Assembly (NCBI RefSeq): GCF_001649575.2
Contig: NC_051434.1
Coordinates: 15,562,592 to 15,626,591, forward strand
Direction of reading: 5' to 3'
Length of the DNA: 64,000 nt
Origin: Kryptolebias marmoratus
Taxonomy: Eukaryota; Chordata; Actinopteri; Cyprinodontiformes; Rivulidae
Both the position numbers and the translations under genes were made by a program. A model generated the notes under the pieces. It was not told the DNA's origin and searched no databases. It saw nothing but the letters and a program-made list of their open reading frames with translations. Shown one piece after another: positions 33,561-47,053 of the stretch. Position 1 is the stretch's first letter. Each line of letters begins with the position of its first letter.

Positions 33561-35554
33561 ATGATTTGATATTCTCTTCCAATAGGGATTTCCATTCATA
33601 TATGTATTTTTTTTTTTTCTTACATGACTTCAGTCTCTGCTGGGAACAAACTTCCTTGGATGTCTTCAGTTTGTTTGTTTACCGGAGGGGTGTTTGATTG
33701 GTTAATGCTGAGACAATGATCAGTGAGGCAGACAATCAATTCCAGAGATCATCAAAGCTCAGGGGCCATTGATTAATGAGAGGACTCAGCTCTGAACAGG
33801 AGGTTTGGCTCACTCCAGCGTATTTGATTGAAATTAGAGGGGTCTGTGAAGCTACTCTTCCTTCTGCTGCCCTCCGATTTCAAATATCAGCTAAAGTAAA
33901 AGAACGTAAAGAAAGGTTTGCACATCTGTTTGCATTTTGTTGGAAAGCAACAAGTAGTCTGTTTTAAAGAACCTTAACATAGCTGTAATATCGCACAAAT
34001 AAGTATTGTTTCTGTGTCAAAACAGTCATACACTAATGTAGAGCTAATTAAAAATATATCACCTTTTTCTTTACCTTGTCTTGAAGAAATGCTTCATTAA
34101 GTAGAGCAGAAGTTACTAGGTACAAAAGTTTCAGTAGATGTGGTGCAAATCTTACATTTGCCATGAACTTAAAAAAAAAAAAAACTCACCCTCTAGCACA
34201 TAAATCCTGATATTTCTTTTAGCATCATAACAGGGTTCAGAGAACTGGTGAAGAATAATTAGAGAGGCAGCTTATTGCTTGCAAACAGAACGTTTATCTC
34301 CCAATCAAACTGAGACAACAATTCAATGAACTTTTATTTATTTATTTAAACATACATGTTTACTTTAGGAGGATTCCAATGTGTTAAATGAAAAGCTTAA
34401 CAGATGAGTTGCTTCCTCTCGTTTCTTAGTCTATAAAAAAATATGTCTTTGGTGTACGCCGAAGACATATACTATAGACATGACACACCGCCTAGTTCTA
34501 TTTGTGTGAACATAATAGATTTACCATGCGTCAGTACGTTTTGAAGGTAGTTTGTCTTGATAAATTAACTAAATTCATTAAAAATTGTATATTGTAGGGT
34601 TATTGTTTTCTGATCTTTACATTTTCATTTTGATGTTTTAACTCAACAGAATTATAATCCTCAAAGTTCTTACTTTTTTTATATAATTTTATTGCCAAAA
34701 AGACAAAAATACATGCCAAGTCTGTTTTTTGCCAGGTGGTTTGAAACACTTAAAACGTGTCTGCTGTTTTAGTTTCACACAAAATCTTCGAGGGTATTAT
34801 TTAAATTTTTTTTAGCATCTTCTAACAGTTGTTGAAGTTTTGTCGCAGCACATTTAAATCTGTTCTGACACCTTGCTGATGCTTTACTCCCTCAAACTGT
34901 TTGTGTTTCTGCCAGAATATATTTTAATGATGTCTTCTTGATATTTACTTTTGTTGCTTTTTTTTTTTTTTCAAATGATCTATTTGTGAATTGTTGTTTT
35001 CTAAATTGTACACACTTATTCATTTAAAAAAAAAGTGAATTTCCTGAAGAAACTCTTTACTTGAGGAAGCCTCAAACACAGAACTCAGCTTCCTGGAAAC
35101 ATCTTTCAGCAGCAATCATATGATTTACAAAGGTTAGTGATTCAGAAACAGGATCATATTAGAGTCGTTCTTTTGCTTTTCAACTAAAAGTATTCAAAAT
35201 GAAATTGTAATTTTTGAATTTGTAACCATTTCCTGAAACAAACCTTCATTATCTCTACACAGGGAGTCAACGTCCGTGCGAAGAGCAAAATGTTTCCTTT
35301 TCCAGTCAGACCATGCTCAGCTGTTTGTTTCTGGAGGACTCCATCTTTTTGTGGAGGCTGTTCACCATCGTTTAACCCCCCGTGTTTTCTTTTTCAACGT
35401 CCCTGCAGGTTTTCTGGAGGGCCTCTTTGTCTCAGCGAAGGCTGACATTCCCCTTGCTCAGAGACTCAGTGGTTACGGGCTCTCTACACCAAAATGTGTT
35501 TGCTCTTTTCTGTTGGAGAACGCAAACAGATGTAGATTGTACAGTGTATATCTA
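33561..35554. other. Gene-free stretch with a hairpin
   Basis: Contains the hairpin at 34429-34479, a T-run at 33609-33620 and an A-run near 34170. No gene is seen. Confidence 0.45.
34429..34479 (+). other. Near-perfect hairpin
   Basis: 34441-34470 is a 30-bp inverted repeat (14-base arms, 2-base centre). Its only two mismatches are T opposite G, which are G-U pairs if the + strand is transcribed. Outside it, gtctata (34429-34435) pairs perfectly with tatagac (34473-34479). The loop is too small for a usual microRNA precursor. Confidence 0.6.
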
Positions 35555-35870
35555 CAACTGATTAACTTATGTATCCAACCATATTCAAGAGAGCTGTCAT
35601 AGATAAGGCACTTTAGCAAACACAAAAATGGCTCTACCTCAGTCAATTTAAAAAAAAAAACATGTTGATTGAAAATTTGGTATATCAGTATCTGGGAATC
35701 ATGCCTAATGTACTGTGTACTCTGAAGATTTAGTTTGGTAGTAGCTGAAAGCCATTAACAGCACATACTCCAAGCACAAACACATCTTACAAAATTTTGT
35801 GATATTTCAAAAGATTGTGCATAATGTCACTTACAAGGTTTGATCAAAATGGCAATAACCATCTCTTTTG
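35555..35870 (+). repeat. Repeat family A relic 9
   Basis: atctacaactgattaactta, aaccatattcaagaga, tagcaaacacaaaaatggct, ctacctcagtcaattt, agtttggtagtagctgaaag, cacatactccaag and gattgtgcataatgtca, in family order. The left block is missing. Confidence 0.8.
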
Positions 35871-36714
35871 CTCCCTGACTTTTTCCACTTAATTAAAAAT
35901 AAGAAAGAAAACAAAAAAACTTGAATATTTGTGATTTACAGCAGTTTGTACAGTTTTGTTTGAATTGTTACTTTTCTCACCAAAACCGCTCAGGTGTTCT
36001 TGTAGAGTGGATCAGCTCTTGTACAGATGCTTCAGCTCTGCTGTCTGAATGTATAAAAGAGGTTTTGAGGGGATCCTAGCAGATATAAGGGAAGCAGTGA
36101 TGTCACACAGTGTTGTCATGGTGATCGTTTTTCTTTAAGTTGCTGGTTGCTAAAGTTTGAATAATAACTGTATTATATGAAAAAGAAAAGTGAAGGGAGA
36201 TAGACAATGTTTCTAATTTACATGTGTTAAATTCATAACTGCAATCACAGCCTGCTGTGAGTGGATTAATCTAAACTAGATTATCTAATCCAGTAAGGTC
36301 ACTTTATGTGCAAATATGCTGCGTTTTCACAGAAACTTTGGAAAGATGTGGCTAATTTAATCACTACTAAATGTGCCACTGAGTTCTTCTCTGGATTAGG
36401 AAAATGTTGTGTTTGAGTGTCCAGATAGTAACTAAATACAAAAAGTTTAGGTTTTTTTTTAAATTCAATTCCATTTCTTGCCAAATTTCACAGATGCCCA
36501 TGTTTTTTAAAGAAACATTTTGCTTTCCAAATACATTTGAAATATGTTTAATTATAGTTTCCTTTTCACACATTTAAATGGATTTTAAATCTGAGAATAT
36601 TTGTACTTTTTAATATTTTACCCTGTTCATACTTCACATTACATTGGTACTGCTTTTATATCTGAGGGCTGTGCAAAGGCCTATCATAATGTAGACATGT
36701 ACAGTATCATTGCC
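35871..36714. other. Gene-free stretch
   Basis: AT-rich, with nothing recognised. Confidence 0.4.
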
Positions 36715-36970
36715 CAACACCAAAGTGTGTGTTTTTGTCTGTCGTGTTAGCAAAAAATCTCAAACCACTGGATGGAGTGTTGGTTGCTTTGTCTGTCTGC
36801 TAACAAGATTACCTATAAACTAATGAACAGATTTGGATGAAAATTTCAGGAAATGTCATAAAAAAAATAAACAAACAGAAAAAAACTTAAGATTTGGGTG
36901 TGATCTGGAGCCTACATTTTTTGAATGAGCCTAAGGCCTTGGCAGAAGTTTGCACTCTCCAAGTGCTTCT
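36715..36970 (+). repeat. Relic of another dispersed fish repeat
   Basis: caaaccactggatggagtgt, taacaagattacctataaac, gaacagatttggatgaaaat, gtgtgatctggagcctacat and ggcagaagtttgcactctcc are tracts I associate with a distinct high-copy fish repeat. It has some wording in common with family A but a different order. Confidence 0.45.
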
Positions 36971-39802
36971 AGTTGAAAAACTTGTACTGTCACCTGAGTA
37001 ATTTCTTTCCATAAGCCTCAGGAAAGTGCAGTCCATGAGTGTGCATGTGTTTGGAGCTGTTAGGTCAGAAAATTAAAACAAAACAAGGAAGCTATACCTA
37101 AAACATTAAACTCAAAGATTTTAGTAGGTAAAACAGAAGCTGATTTATGTTCATATTTTACATATAATCCGTCTGAAAAAGTACTCTTGTTGGTTGAGCA
37201 AATTATTTTAAAGACAATCAGATTTTTTGTTTGTTTTAGGAAAAGTGGCAAATCGGAAAACAAATATTTTTTCCCAAAACTCTACTTTCATGTGTCCAAA
37301 TTTACCCAGACCTAGAACTAAAATAAATGTCATACTTCAAGACTTCATAGGAACCCTGCAACATGGACAAATGACCAGTCCATCACAGCATTAACTATTA
37401 TCTCTTATGTTTTATTTATTTTGAGTTTGCACTGTTCCCTAAAATAAAAGTGTAGCAACCAAAAGTGCTTTAAGATGGTCCAAACGAGGTCAATATGGAT
37501 GTCAATGTTCATTCTTTATATGTTTATCGATAATGGAAAAGCAAATATGAGAGGAGACCTTGTTTGATAAGTGCAATGACCCGTTTTTGCTCTTACAAGC
37601 CAACAATCCGATTGCAGCATGAATCTGTAGACTCAGTTTCCAAAGAGCATCACCCATGCACTCATTCAAACTGGAGGATTTCAGTAAGCTAAGCAGGTTA
37701 TAAAATTTACTGGAACTGTCAGGCCTTGCTGAGCAAATGGAACCCACAGACCACACATCTTGCAATTGTCTCTTCCCGCACCTCTTTCAAGTTGTAAATG
37801 TTAATTTGCAGGACAACATGAAGATCACCCTGGTTGAGATCATGGGTGGAAACAGGCCAGCTGATGTACTGAGGGGTGAATAGTTCACAAGACAGAATGA
37901 TGTCTGTTCTGATTAACAAACCACATCAGTCAAAAATAATACTTGAAACATAACTGCAACTTCTTTCAGCCTTCTCTCACTGGTTTTCTAAAGGAGAAAC
38001 GGAATCAGTTTAATTTCAGTCCGACTCTAAACACTGATTTGTTTGCTGCTCCTCTTCAAATAAACTGTTTAAATCACTATGAAAACTAGCAGACATTGCA
38101 GAAAAGATTGTATTGAGTTAATTAGATTCTTCAATTTAAACAATATCATCCTCTTAGAGGCATTTTTTTTTCCTCCCAGAAAAGAAAAAAAAAAAAAAAA
38201 AGACTAGGTAAACTTATTGCTGCAAGTTCTTCCATTCTATCACCACTTTACCAAGGTTGTGGAAAGTAGGGGTGTAGGTCAACAATCACTTCATGTAAAA
38301 TGATCAAATTACTAAGTTAGAAATGTAAAGTGATGTATAACATGTGCTTTAGTGAGATTTGACCCTTAGGCAGAGCTAAGAAATGTGTAGACGGTTTTAA
38401 CTGTTTTTAGACAAGAAGCAGCACAAATGGGCTGCAGGTAGGTACTGAAGTCTTGATAAATTACCAGGTAGACTACTTTGAAGGTGGATCCTCAAAAAAA
38501 AAAGCTTGATAAATGTAACTGAAGGTTAGTTGGAGTTAGAAGTGCGGAGGCAGAGATGGCTGTAAATTACCTGTAGATGAACAGACAGCTGCTCTGGTCT
38601 GACAGGCACATTTCAGAGATCCTCGACAGTCAGAAACTTTAGCACCAGCTACAAGATAAATCCTTTTCAAGCTAATGATAAGGTGAGGCCCGAAGAGTGT
38701 CACATATGTAACTGACAAACTGGCAACGCCTGGAGGGAAGACCGGGGTTAATATGCTGCAGAGGCTGATGAGACTCAGGTGTGTGTTGGAGCTGCAATCA
38801 CAGGATGCAACTGCAGCCAGTCATACCCTGATGAAACAAATTAGCAAAACAGAAAACCACATGGAAAATTGGAAGAGACAAGAAAAATGGAGAAGCACCA
38901 GTAGATTCCCAAAGGAGAATGAAGGTAGCATGACAGCGCAGAGAAAACGGCAAATGAAACTGACAAAAACATATGCTGCTCTCAACCCCAGATATTACAT
39001 ACATTAAAGACATTTTAAAACTTTTTTTTTTAAGAACTTTGTACAAATTAAAGCTATGCTTGGCTTATTTTGACTGGAATGACTTATTGGGAGGCAAAAT
39101 AAGTAGATTAAATCAGCAAATACCAAAGAAAACAAAAGAGAAACAGAAGGAAAAAAGGTTTGCAATGTAGCCATTCCACTGCAGTGAACCACTTATCTCT
39201 AGATACTAGTGCAAGCTGGCACTATGGGTGTCTTAGTGTGTGTGTGTGTGTGTGTGTAAATCAAGGGAAATGCTGTACACTATAGATTACCTAATGAGGT
39301 CAGTGCCTTAAACAGCTTGACATTTCCAGCAACACCTCCCAACAATGTGTGAGAACTTGCTGATGCTTTTCAGGGCTTTTCTCTGAAAAAAGGATGCGGC
39401 TGGCCAACTAGATGAAGGAGAAGTCAGCATTTTAGTTTCTCTGCTGGCCTTTCTCATCTGCTGTCTCCATTCAGTGAAAGTGCATGCACGTGACCAGGTG
39501 AGTATTTCTGCTTGAGTCATTGTTTGTGTACCCCTGAGGACTCAAGAGAAGGGTTGGTCAGGGGAGCACTCATTAGTCATGAGCATTCTTCCTCACAAGC
39601 AGTGAAGACAATGAACACTAAAACATAAAAAGCATTCAATTAAGATATGAAGTGCAGGGTTCATTAGGCATGAGCAAGCCAATGAAAGTGACCATCCATC
39701 AACAGAGAGTACTGTGGCAGTGTGGAAAAGCTCAAGCAAGGATGTGTACATGCAACAAACCTAGTACCCATGGACATTTATTTTTTGTATAGTTTTTTTA
39801 AG
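36971..39802. other. Gene-free stretch
   Basis: It contains a purine/pyrimidine patch at 38165-38200 and (TG)n at 39236-39257. 37500-37920 has complex composition. Nothing is convincingly coding. Confidence 0.4.
39236..39257. repeat. (TG)n microsatellite
   Basis: 11 TG units. Confidence 0.95.
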
Positions 39803-39987
39803 CAGTGGTGTTCAATCCTGGTCCTTGAGGGCCACTATCCTGCATGTTTTAGAGTTTGCGACACACCTGATTTGAATGAATGAGTGATTAACAGGCTTCT
39901 GCAGAACTTGAGAACCTGCTGAAGAGCAGTAAAACAACTTAAACATGTAGGATAGTGGCCCTCAAGGACCAGGATTGGACGCCGCTG
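39803..39987. mobile_element. hAT-type MITE, foldback copy
   Basis: 185 bp. The left arm runs cagtggtgttcaatcctggt then ccttgagggccactatcctg. The right arm, on the other strand, runs cagcggcgtccaatcctggt then ccttgagggccactatccta. The ~48-bp arms differ at only a few positions and would fold into a long hairpin. It belongs to the same family as 3286-3515. The flanks tttttaag and atttaaaa match at five of eight bases, so a duplication is possible but eroded. Confidence 0.75.
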
Positions 39988-42900
39988 ATTTAAAAGTGTC
40001 CATTCTTTAAAAAAAAACAACATTGTTGAGGACTATACCTGTCAGCTTATTCCATCTATGTGGGCAAGCATTGTAAAAGTGCCACTGATCCATCTATTTA
40101 TCTATCCACTCATACAAAGTCTGCCATTATGTATGGTCTAGTCGTAGAGGTAACACAAGTTGCCTAATATTAAAAGACACTTAGTAACATAAATAATATT
40201 AGAAACAGTTCAAATGAAAAACCTCTAAGAGGTCAGAGGCCATGCAAGATTGAAAACACCTTTTTTCTTATCAACTTCCTGAAGACTCAAGGACACGGTA
40301 ACTTACATCTAAGGGGCCCTTCAAACTGGAATGTTTTTAGTGACTATACAAAAGGTTTTTGTTTCTTTTTTTGTTTGTTTGCTTATTTCATACATGATTC
40401 AGCCTTGCAGCCTCACATTTTATTGGATTCCAGAGTGAAAAAACAAAAAATCGTAAAATGCCACCATGAATTTTCATGGCAAGAGCCAAAATGCAACCTT
40501 CTCTTCTTGGCATCCTCCTCTTCTTGTTGTGTTTTACAATTTGTATGCAGTGTGCCAGCTCGTTTCCTGTTTTTTGGTTTATTTTGGTGGCAGTGTTACA
40601 GCGCCACATACAGGCCTGACATAGTTACAATAGCATTCTGAGTCGTTTGCAGTGTTTCCGTGTGGATGGAGACATTAAAAAGACGAATTAACCAATTCAT
40701 TTGTGGTAAGACCTAAAGAATACAGACACATTTTGTTTTTGCAGGTATGTTCAGGTCCACATTACTGAGCATTTATAGTTTGAATGTGTGTTCTGTTTCC
40801 TGAGGTAATATGTAAAACACAGTCTATATTTTCTTTCATTAAAAAGGACCTTGAGCGATTTTTTAAAAAGTAAGCATTCTGTACAACATGGAGTAAGGTT
40901 TGGGATCAAAGTTCAAAAAGGTTTTCTTACTGTTTGTAGTGTATTTTACTGTGTTAAAATATACTTTTTGACTTCATCTGGCAGAACAAGTTATGTACTT
41001 TAACTGTTGAAACTGAGAAAGAGTGGCTGCAATTTTTGTTTATTATTATTTTTTAATAGTAGCTTTGTTTTTCTTTGGTGTATTTGGTGTATTTTCCCCC
41101 CAAATCTGTTAAGCTCAATGAATTATACATATGAGGCTGTAGAGTAAAATGGTTATACTGCCTACATGATGCAAAACTGCATTTGTATTTATGTGTACAC
41201 ATCCACTGGCAATCTATTTGTGTTCCTGGTGAGAGAAAAATGTTTGCTTTTCAAAACTCATCTGCAGTGTGCTCTGAAAATAATTAAAATAAATTAGCTT
41301 TAGACGGGTCTTTTATTTCGAATTATTTCTTTCAATTTTAGTCAGGGATCCTGTGGTTTTTCTCAACAGTCAACCAACACCTTGCCGTCCTGTGTTAGTA
41401 AATAATGCTAACTAAAGCAGTGCCTCATGATAAGAAAAATAAATAGATAAATAAAGATCTGGAGCCAAACTGGGTCTGTCTGAATAGAAAGAAATCAAAT
41501 TAAATAAAAGAAAAATGGAACCTTTCTTCAATATAATGAGAAAGATTACTGTTACTTTTGATTGTACATGGAGTGGGGAATAAAATAAATAAATGTGCTG
41601 CAATAAATTTGGTTAAATCTTTCCAAAATTACTCTCATAATACTGCCATTATTGGCCAAGATTTGCAGCTTCACAGACATTTGTTGAGGAAAATTTAAAA
41701 TGCATTGGATTTATTAAATTGGTCAGAAAAAAAATAAATAAATAAAACGCACATTTCACAAATGAAAGAACATATTGCTTAAGTTGATGCAAAGTAACAA
41801 ACCTTATTCTATTTTTAAACACTTTAAAAATGTAATTTTCAGACCTAAGTGGGAAATTATATATTTTTACCACACAAAAGAAAAAGAAACAACTCAAACT
41901 TCCTAAACTTTTACAGAGTAATCATTACATTAATATTTATTAGATAATTTCCTCTATATTGACTTATATATGTGTGCAACCTTTTACATCTACTGCAATC
42001 TAACAATTATAGGCTTTGTGGATTCACACCTTTAAAAACATGCAACATCTACTGTTTTTCAGGTAACATTTTCTTAGTTTTTATCATGAATAAAAAAACA
42101 GATAGATAAATAGACAATGAACATATTTCAACTCAAGAATCCTATTAAAGTAATTTGCAGTTTTGTTTTTACTAATACCTATGTCTTTGTTTTTCGGTCA
42201 CACTTACTTAACTTAATGAGAAAATCAATTGTTTCATTGCAACATATAAACTATTGTTTCCACTGCAAACTGAGTGTAAATAAAGCAATCACTTGAGATT
42301 TATAGAATGCAACAGTATATTTAATAAACATTGTTTTTAAAAACTAAATAATGCTTATTTAGTATCACTTAGTGTTTATTGAAGCAACAGCTGAGCTGTT
42401 GAAGATGCAGACAACATCTAACAAGTTCATTTTGATGCTGAAAAATTGTTTATAACCTTCAAATTAAACCAATAAATACCCATGTTTGGTTTAATTTAAG
42501 GAATGGAACATCATTTGCACCAACTGTTTTGACTATGTTACCTCAGCGCAGTGGTAAATTAAATTAAAAGACTTTTAACTAATTGCAAACAAGAAACACG
42601 GGTTAATTTTAAACGTATTGTTGCTTTCTGATGGTTTGAGAGTTTCAAGCTCACTTTTTTAAAGGCTTATGAAGAATAAAGCAAAGATAAAGAAAGAAAA
42701 ATATCCAATCGGCAGAAAATTACTTGTTGGTGGTAAGGGTTCAAGTAGAAGGGCCAAACTGTGTCAAGTTGATAGGAACCCCTCAGACAGACACTTGTTT
42801 TAAATATCATATCCAGTGATGCATCTCTAAACATGTCCAACCTTGACTAGCCAAAGCAGCAGAGGACCATACTGAGTGACCTTTGTGTCACCTAAAAAAT

Positions 42901-43254
42901 GGTAAACTGAGAATGGCCAAGCTATTGACATAAACAAAAATGAACAAAGTAACTATCAACTTCCATTTTCTAGAACTGAAGACAAATTGTTGTAATTTTG
43001 TCATCATTACCATATACCATATATTTGATCATCAATACCAAAGCCCAGCCTACACACCCTCCCAGCTCACCAACAGGATGTGATATTGTTAACGACAGTG
43101 TACCATGACACTTTAAGCCTCAAATACCTAACTGAAACCAAGCATCTTGTAAAAATTAATTTTGGTACGAACTATATGTATCAACAAAATTCAACTTCTG
43201 GAAAAAAAAAGTATTCAAGGTGGATTTTTTTGTGTTTGTTTGTTTGATATTTGG
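39988..43254. other. Gene-free stretch
   Basis: AT-rich throughout. No repeat family, exon or RNA gene recognised. Confidence 0.4.
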
Positions 43255-43345
43255 TCAGGAAAATGTCCCATTCATTTCCATGAATGAGTGGGACTACCAG
43301 GAGCACCCATCTTTTGTGACTTCAGCTTCCAGGTTTGGGTCCTGT
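43255..43345 (+). repeat. Short dispersed segment shared with 8116-8150
   Basis: aaatgtcccattcatttcca and gagtgggac resemble the segment at 8116-8150. The match covers about 35 bp and then fades. Confidence 0.3.
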
Positions 43346-45639
43346 GTCTAGCTATAATACATGCTGATTGTCCAGAATCATTAGTGCTGATAAGTGAAGA
43401 TTGTGTTTGATATAATCAATGTGAATGCTTTTGCAGAGACATTCATATGGCTGGATTGGTGTTTTGTATTAGAAACATGAATGCAAATATACACAAATCA
43501 ACAGTCTGCACTACCAGTGCAATAATTGAGTGTACATAATTGTTGCAGACCATGTTTCATTGGTCTCCTTCAGGGTGCTAATGTGCCATGTTGTAAAGCT
43601 CATTCGGGTGGTTTAGTTCTTTCAACATAATGACTTCTCTGTATTAAAGCAGCCGTTATAACAATTACATCATAGCCTCACAATGTATTGTTGGGATGTG
43701 ATAAATGGGATGAAACAGCCCACAAACATGTAGCAGGCATGTAATTCTATGGTTCCTATTCTTGTTGAGTAATTAAAACTAGATCTACAAAACAAAAACA
43801 GAGACCAGCTTCAAAGATAATGATGTGACTATAACTAACCAGTATATCTGTGTATCTGGTTGGTGCAGCTGTGTATTAATAGTAGTAAATTCTGCACCTT
43901 TTGAGAACCACTTGTCACCTAAACATCTGTTTTCTGTGCACAATTAGGCCACTTTCCCTTTATGACACTGCCTTTATATAATCTGGCAATTGCAGTGGGT
44001 TTTGAATGGGTTGTATAATTTTAAAGTGAGAAATTTATTTTTATGGGATTCAAACCACTACAATGGGACGAGTGAGCTATTTACTAGAGACAGCGTGAAA
44101 TAAAGAAAAATAGACATTTTTTAAGAACTAAAATCAAACAAATTAGGACTTGGTATTCATTAGGTGTTCTTTTTATTAAACTGTCGCCTAAATTATAACA
44201 ACCAGAACAAAAAGGAGTTGGAATGACAGTTTCCACTGTCTCAGCTATCAGCAGCATATTGTCATTCATTCCTGCCTTTTTATTTCTACTTCTTTTTCTG
44301 TTACTAATTCCAATACACCCCCAAGCGTCAGCAACAATAGCCTTTTCAGACTTAATCCTTTATCACATCTCTCTTTTCAACTCAATAAAAATATTTAATT
44401 GATTATTAGATTACTGCTATTTCAGCTTTTAACTTCTTGCCTAATAGGTTAGATTGTTGATATGTGTCCTAAATTTGAAAAAAAAAAAAAAAAAAACACT
44501 AAATGATTAACTTCCAAGTTTTTATTTATTTATTTTGCACAAAGTATAGGTAGTATTCAGACTGTTAACCAGTTAAGAACTGTGAAAACTGAAGAGGCCT
44601 TTTGAATAGGAGGTAAAACTTCTTCAAGAAACAAAAAAGGAAGCCTAGATGTTATCTAGTCAACTCTTAGAATTGCTCTGACCTGCATGACAGATTCTGG
44701 ACCAGAGATCTTCAACGTGTAGGTTTAGGGTCACGCGAGGAGCTTTGGTCCTTCTGCAATGACACTTTGTACTTTTAACCAAAGGAACATGGACATGAAT
44801 GTTATTGATATTTATAACAAAGAACCACCTAGTTTTAGCAGTTTGCCTGTCGACAGAAGATACTATCAATAAAAGAAGCAAAACATGTTGATCAGATTAT
44901 GCTCATAGTTTATTAACCTGACGGCTACATTGTTAATCCATCTTCAAACTATTCAGCATATATCTGTCTGAAATCCACCGGTAAACTTTTTTTTTTCCCC
45001 ATATATCTTTAGGACAAGTTGGTGAGAGAAAAACAAAACAAAAAGTGCAGTTTTGTAAACATATCACAGTCATTCTAATAAAGGGTTCTGTAAAAGTATG
45101 GTAAGTAAATTTGCTAACAATGTGGAATTAGAAATAAAAGCTCGCATTTGATTAAAAAACATAATTTAGCATTAAAGTTAAAGTAAATGAATATCTGTTT
45201 TTTTATTTTTAATCAATAAGTCACAATTATTTATGCCATAAATTCTTACATTCATTATAACTCTGCTTTACTGTTTAAAAAATTTTTTCAGTAAGTTTTT
45301 GTTTTTTACAAAAATTACCCACACAAGCCTGCAAATTTAAAAAAAATGCAAAAGTTAAAACAAATTAAAAAAAAAAAGTTTTGTCCACTTTTTTATTTTA
45401 CTATAGATGGTCTAGTGTTGTCCTAACATGCAAAAAATACCAATAAATGTCAAGAATTAAATGTAGTTTTTGTTTGTTTTATAATGTATAAAACAATATT
45501 TTCATATGCAATATTTATTTTGACTTTGAGCTTTTAGCCCAGAGGTCAACTATTATAAAGTAAAGTCATTTAAAATCTGTTATGTTAGCCTAAATGATTG
45601 GCTTTAAGTTTTGGGGGGATTTTTTTGGTCAGACTTGAA
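43346..45639. other. Gene-free stretch
   Basis: An A-run at 44479-44496. Nothing else recognised. Confidence 0.4.
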
Positions 45640-46060
45640 ACTTCATCTTCTTCGTTTCCAGCAATCTTCTTTAATAGCGAGCTGCACGTCAAGGGGAAAT
45701 TTTCGAAATGAATGTCCCTAAAGGGGCAATAAAACACAATACAGGTGGTTCCAGCTCATTAAACAATGACATATTGAGAGAAAACCTTTCAAAGTGCAAC
45801 ATTCTAATACTGTTTAGGGTCTATTATTAGCTTGTTTATTGGAATTCTAATGCTTGGAGGGTTGGTAAACAAGATCAGTGTCATGAGTTTAAATAACACC
45901 CCCGGTTATCCCAAAGGTAATTACACTGAGGTCAATGAGCAGAGGATGACCCCAAAAAATAAATGGGCATCAGTAATCAATTTTCCACGCTTGCACACAG
46001 ACACATTCACATACATACGTTGCATGCGCTGTCACTGCTGAGCAAAGTGTAGCCAATCTG
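45640..46060. promoter_or_regulatory. Candidate conserved regulatory element
   Basis: A block of even composition without low-complexity tracts, in contrast to the AT-rich flanks. It has several homeodomain-type cores (ggtaattacactg, cagtaatcaatttt, gctcattaaacaatg), an E-box (caggtg) and attattag. It is open for 69 codons in one frame, but the residues look random. This rests on texture only. Confidence 0.22.
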
Positions 46061-46962
46061 TAGACTCCTCCACACTGTTCTAACAGAACTCAGGCTCCAA
46101 ATTACATTTTAATGGCTTTTTCCCCTCCTTTTCTTAGCACCAAAACCAGCTTAAGCTTTCTTTTATCTCTGAGTCGTTTTGGCTGACGCAGTCAAAACTT
46201 TGTGTGGTCGCGCCTTGTAGCCTTGTACGTATGCACTCTTGATAACATAACACACTAAGTCTATGAATTTGAACATTTAACATCATAACAGTATAAGTCA
46301 GAGTTACCACTTTTTTAGCAGATAGCACAGCTAGGAATTTTTAATTATTTATGTTTAAACTCCATATATTGAACAAAACCACATGTCATTTTTTTGTTTT
46401 GGTTTGTTTCTAATGATATTCCCAACAATAAATTCTTCAAATAAATAAATGTTCAATGCAGTACTTTTTTCCCACAACCCTAAGATGTGCATCATACCCC
46501 ATTTTTTTGCATGTTGATTATTGGGACACTCCCTCTTGACCCTGAACAGGACAAACTAGGTACAGACTGGATTGATGTAATTGTACATGGATTTGTACCA
46601 AACTGTCACAGTATTCACATTTGCCATGAGTATGCCAATGTACATGATGAAGCCAGTCGTCACAGGTGATCACCGCTCTCATTTAAAAATGGGCGCACGT
46701 TTTATTTAATTGCGTTTTGCTACCTACCACAATAGAAAAGTAGCAGAGGAAAACACTCTACATAAAACAAAGCACAATTGTCTGGTTCAGACTAGCACAC
46801 AGCATCGTAAAGACCTGCCTGTTTGTTTCAAATCAGCTGTGTAGGAAAGTTTCCAGCAGCAGCAGCAGCAGCAGCAGAGTGCAACAACAGGTGTATGTAT
46901 GGCAAGCAGTTACATCATATAATGTGCAGTTTGAAACAGTCTATGACAGGGCAGTTGTGTAA
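46061..46962. other. Gene-free stretch with (CAG)8
   Basis: Contains (CAG)8 at 46854-46877. No coding context was found around it. Confidence 0.45.
46854..46877. repeat. (CAG)8 trinucleotide repeat
   Basis: Eight uninterrupted CAG units, the only trinucleotide array of note in the window. It lies in apparently non-coding DNA. Confidence 0.95.
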
Positions 46963-47053
46963 TTAACCCTCCTGTGGACTTTGGGTCAAATTGACCTGAA
47001 GTTACAAGGACTTCTCTTCCTTTCTTCAGTTACGAGGGCTTCAGGAGTGTTAA
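46963..47053. mobile_element. 91-bp piggyBac-type MITE
   Basis: It starts ttaaccctcctg and ends caggagtgttaa, which is the same 12 bases inverted with one mismatch. TTAA stands at both ends. TTAA target sites and CCC-starting ends are the mark of piggyBac elements. The inside has gggtcaaattgacc, a palindrome next to the left end. It is far too short to code. Confidence 0.7.

Noticed and set aside
38753..39007. 84-codon frame rich in Lys, Arg and Gln
   Set aside because: Composition-driven, without splice context or recognisable motifs. The opposite strand is open too.
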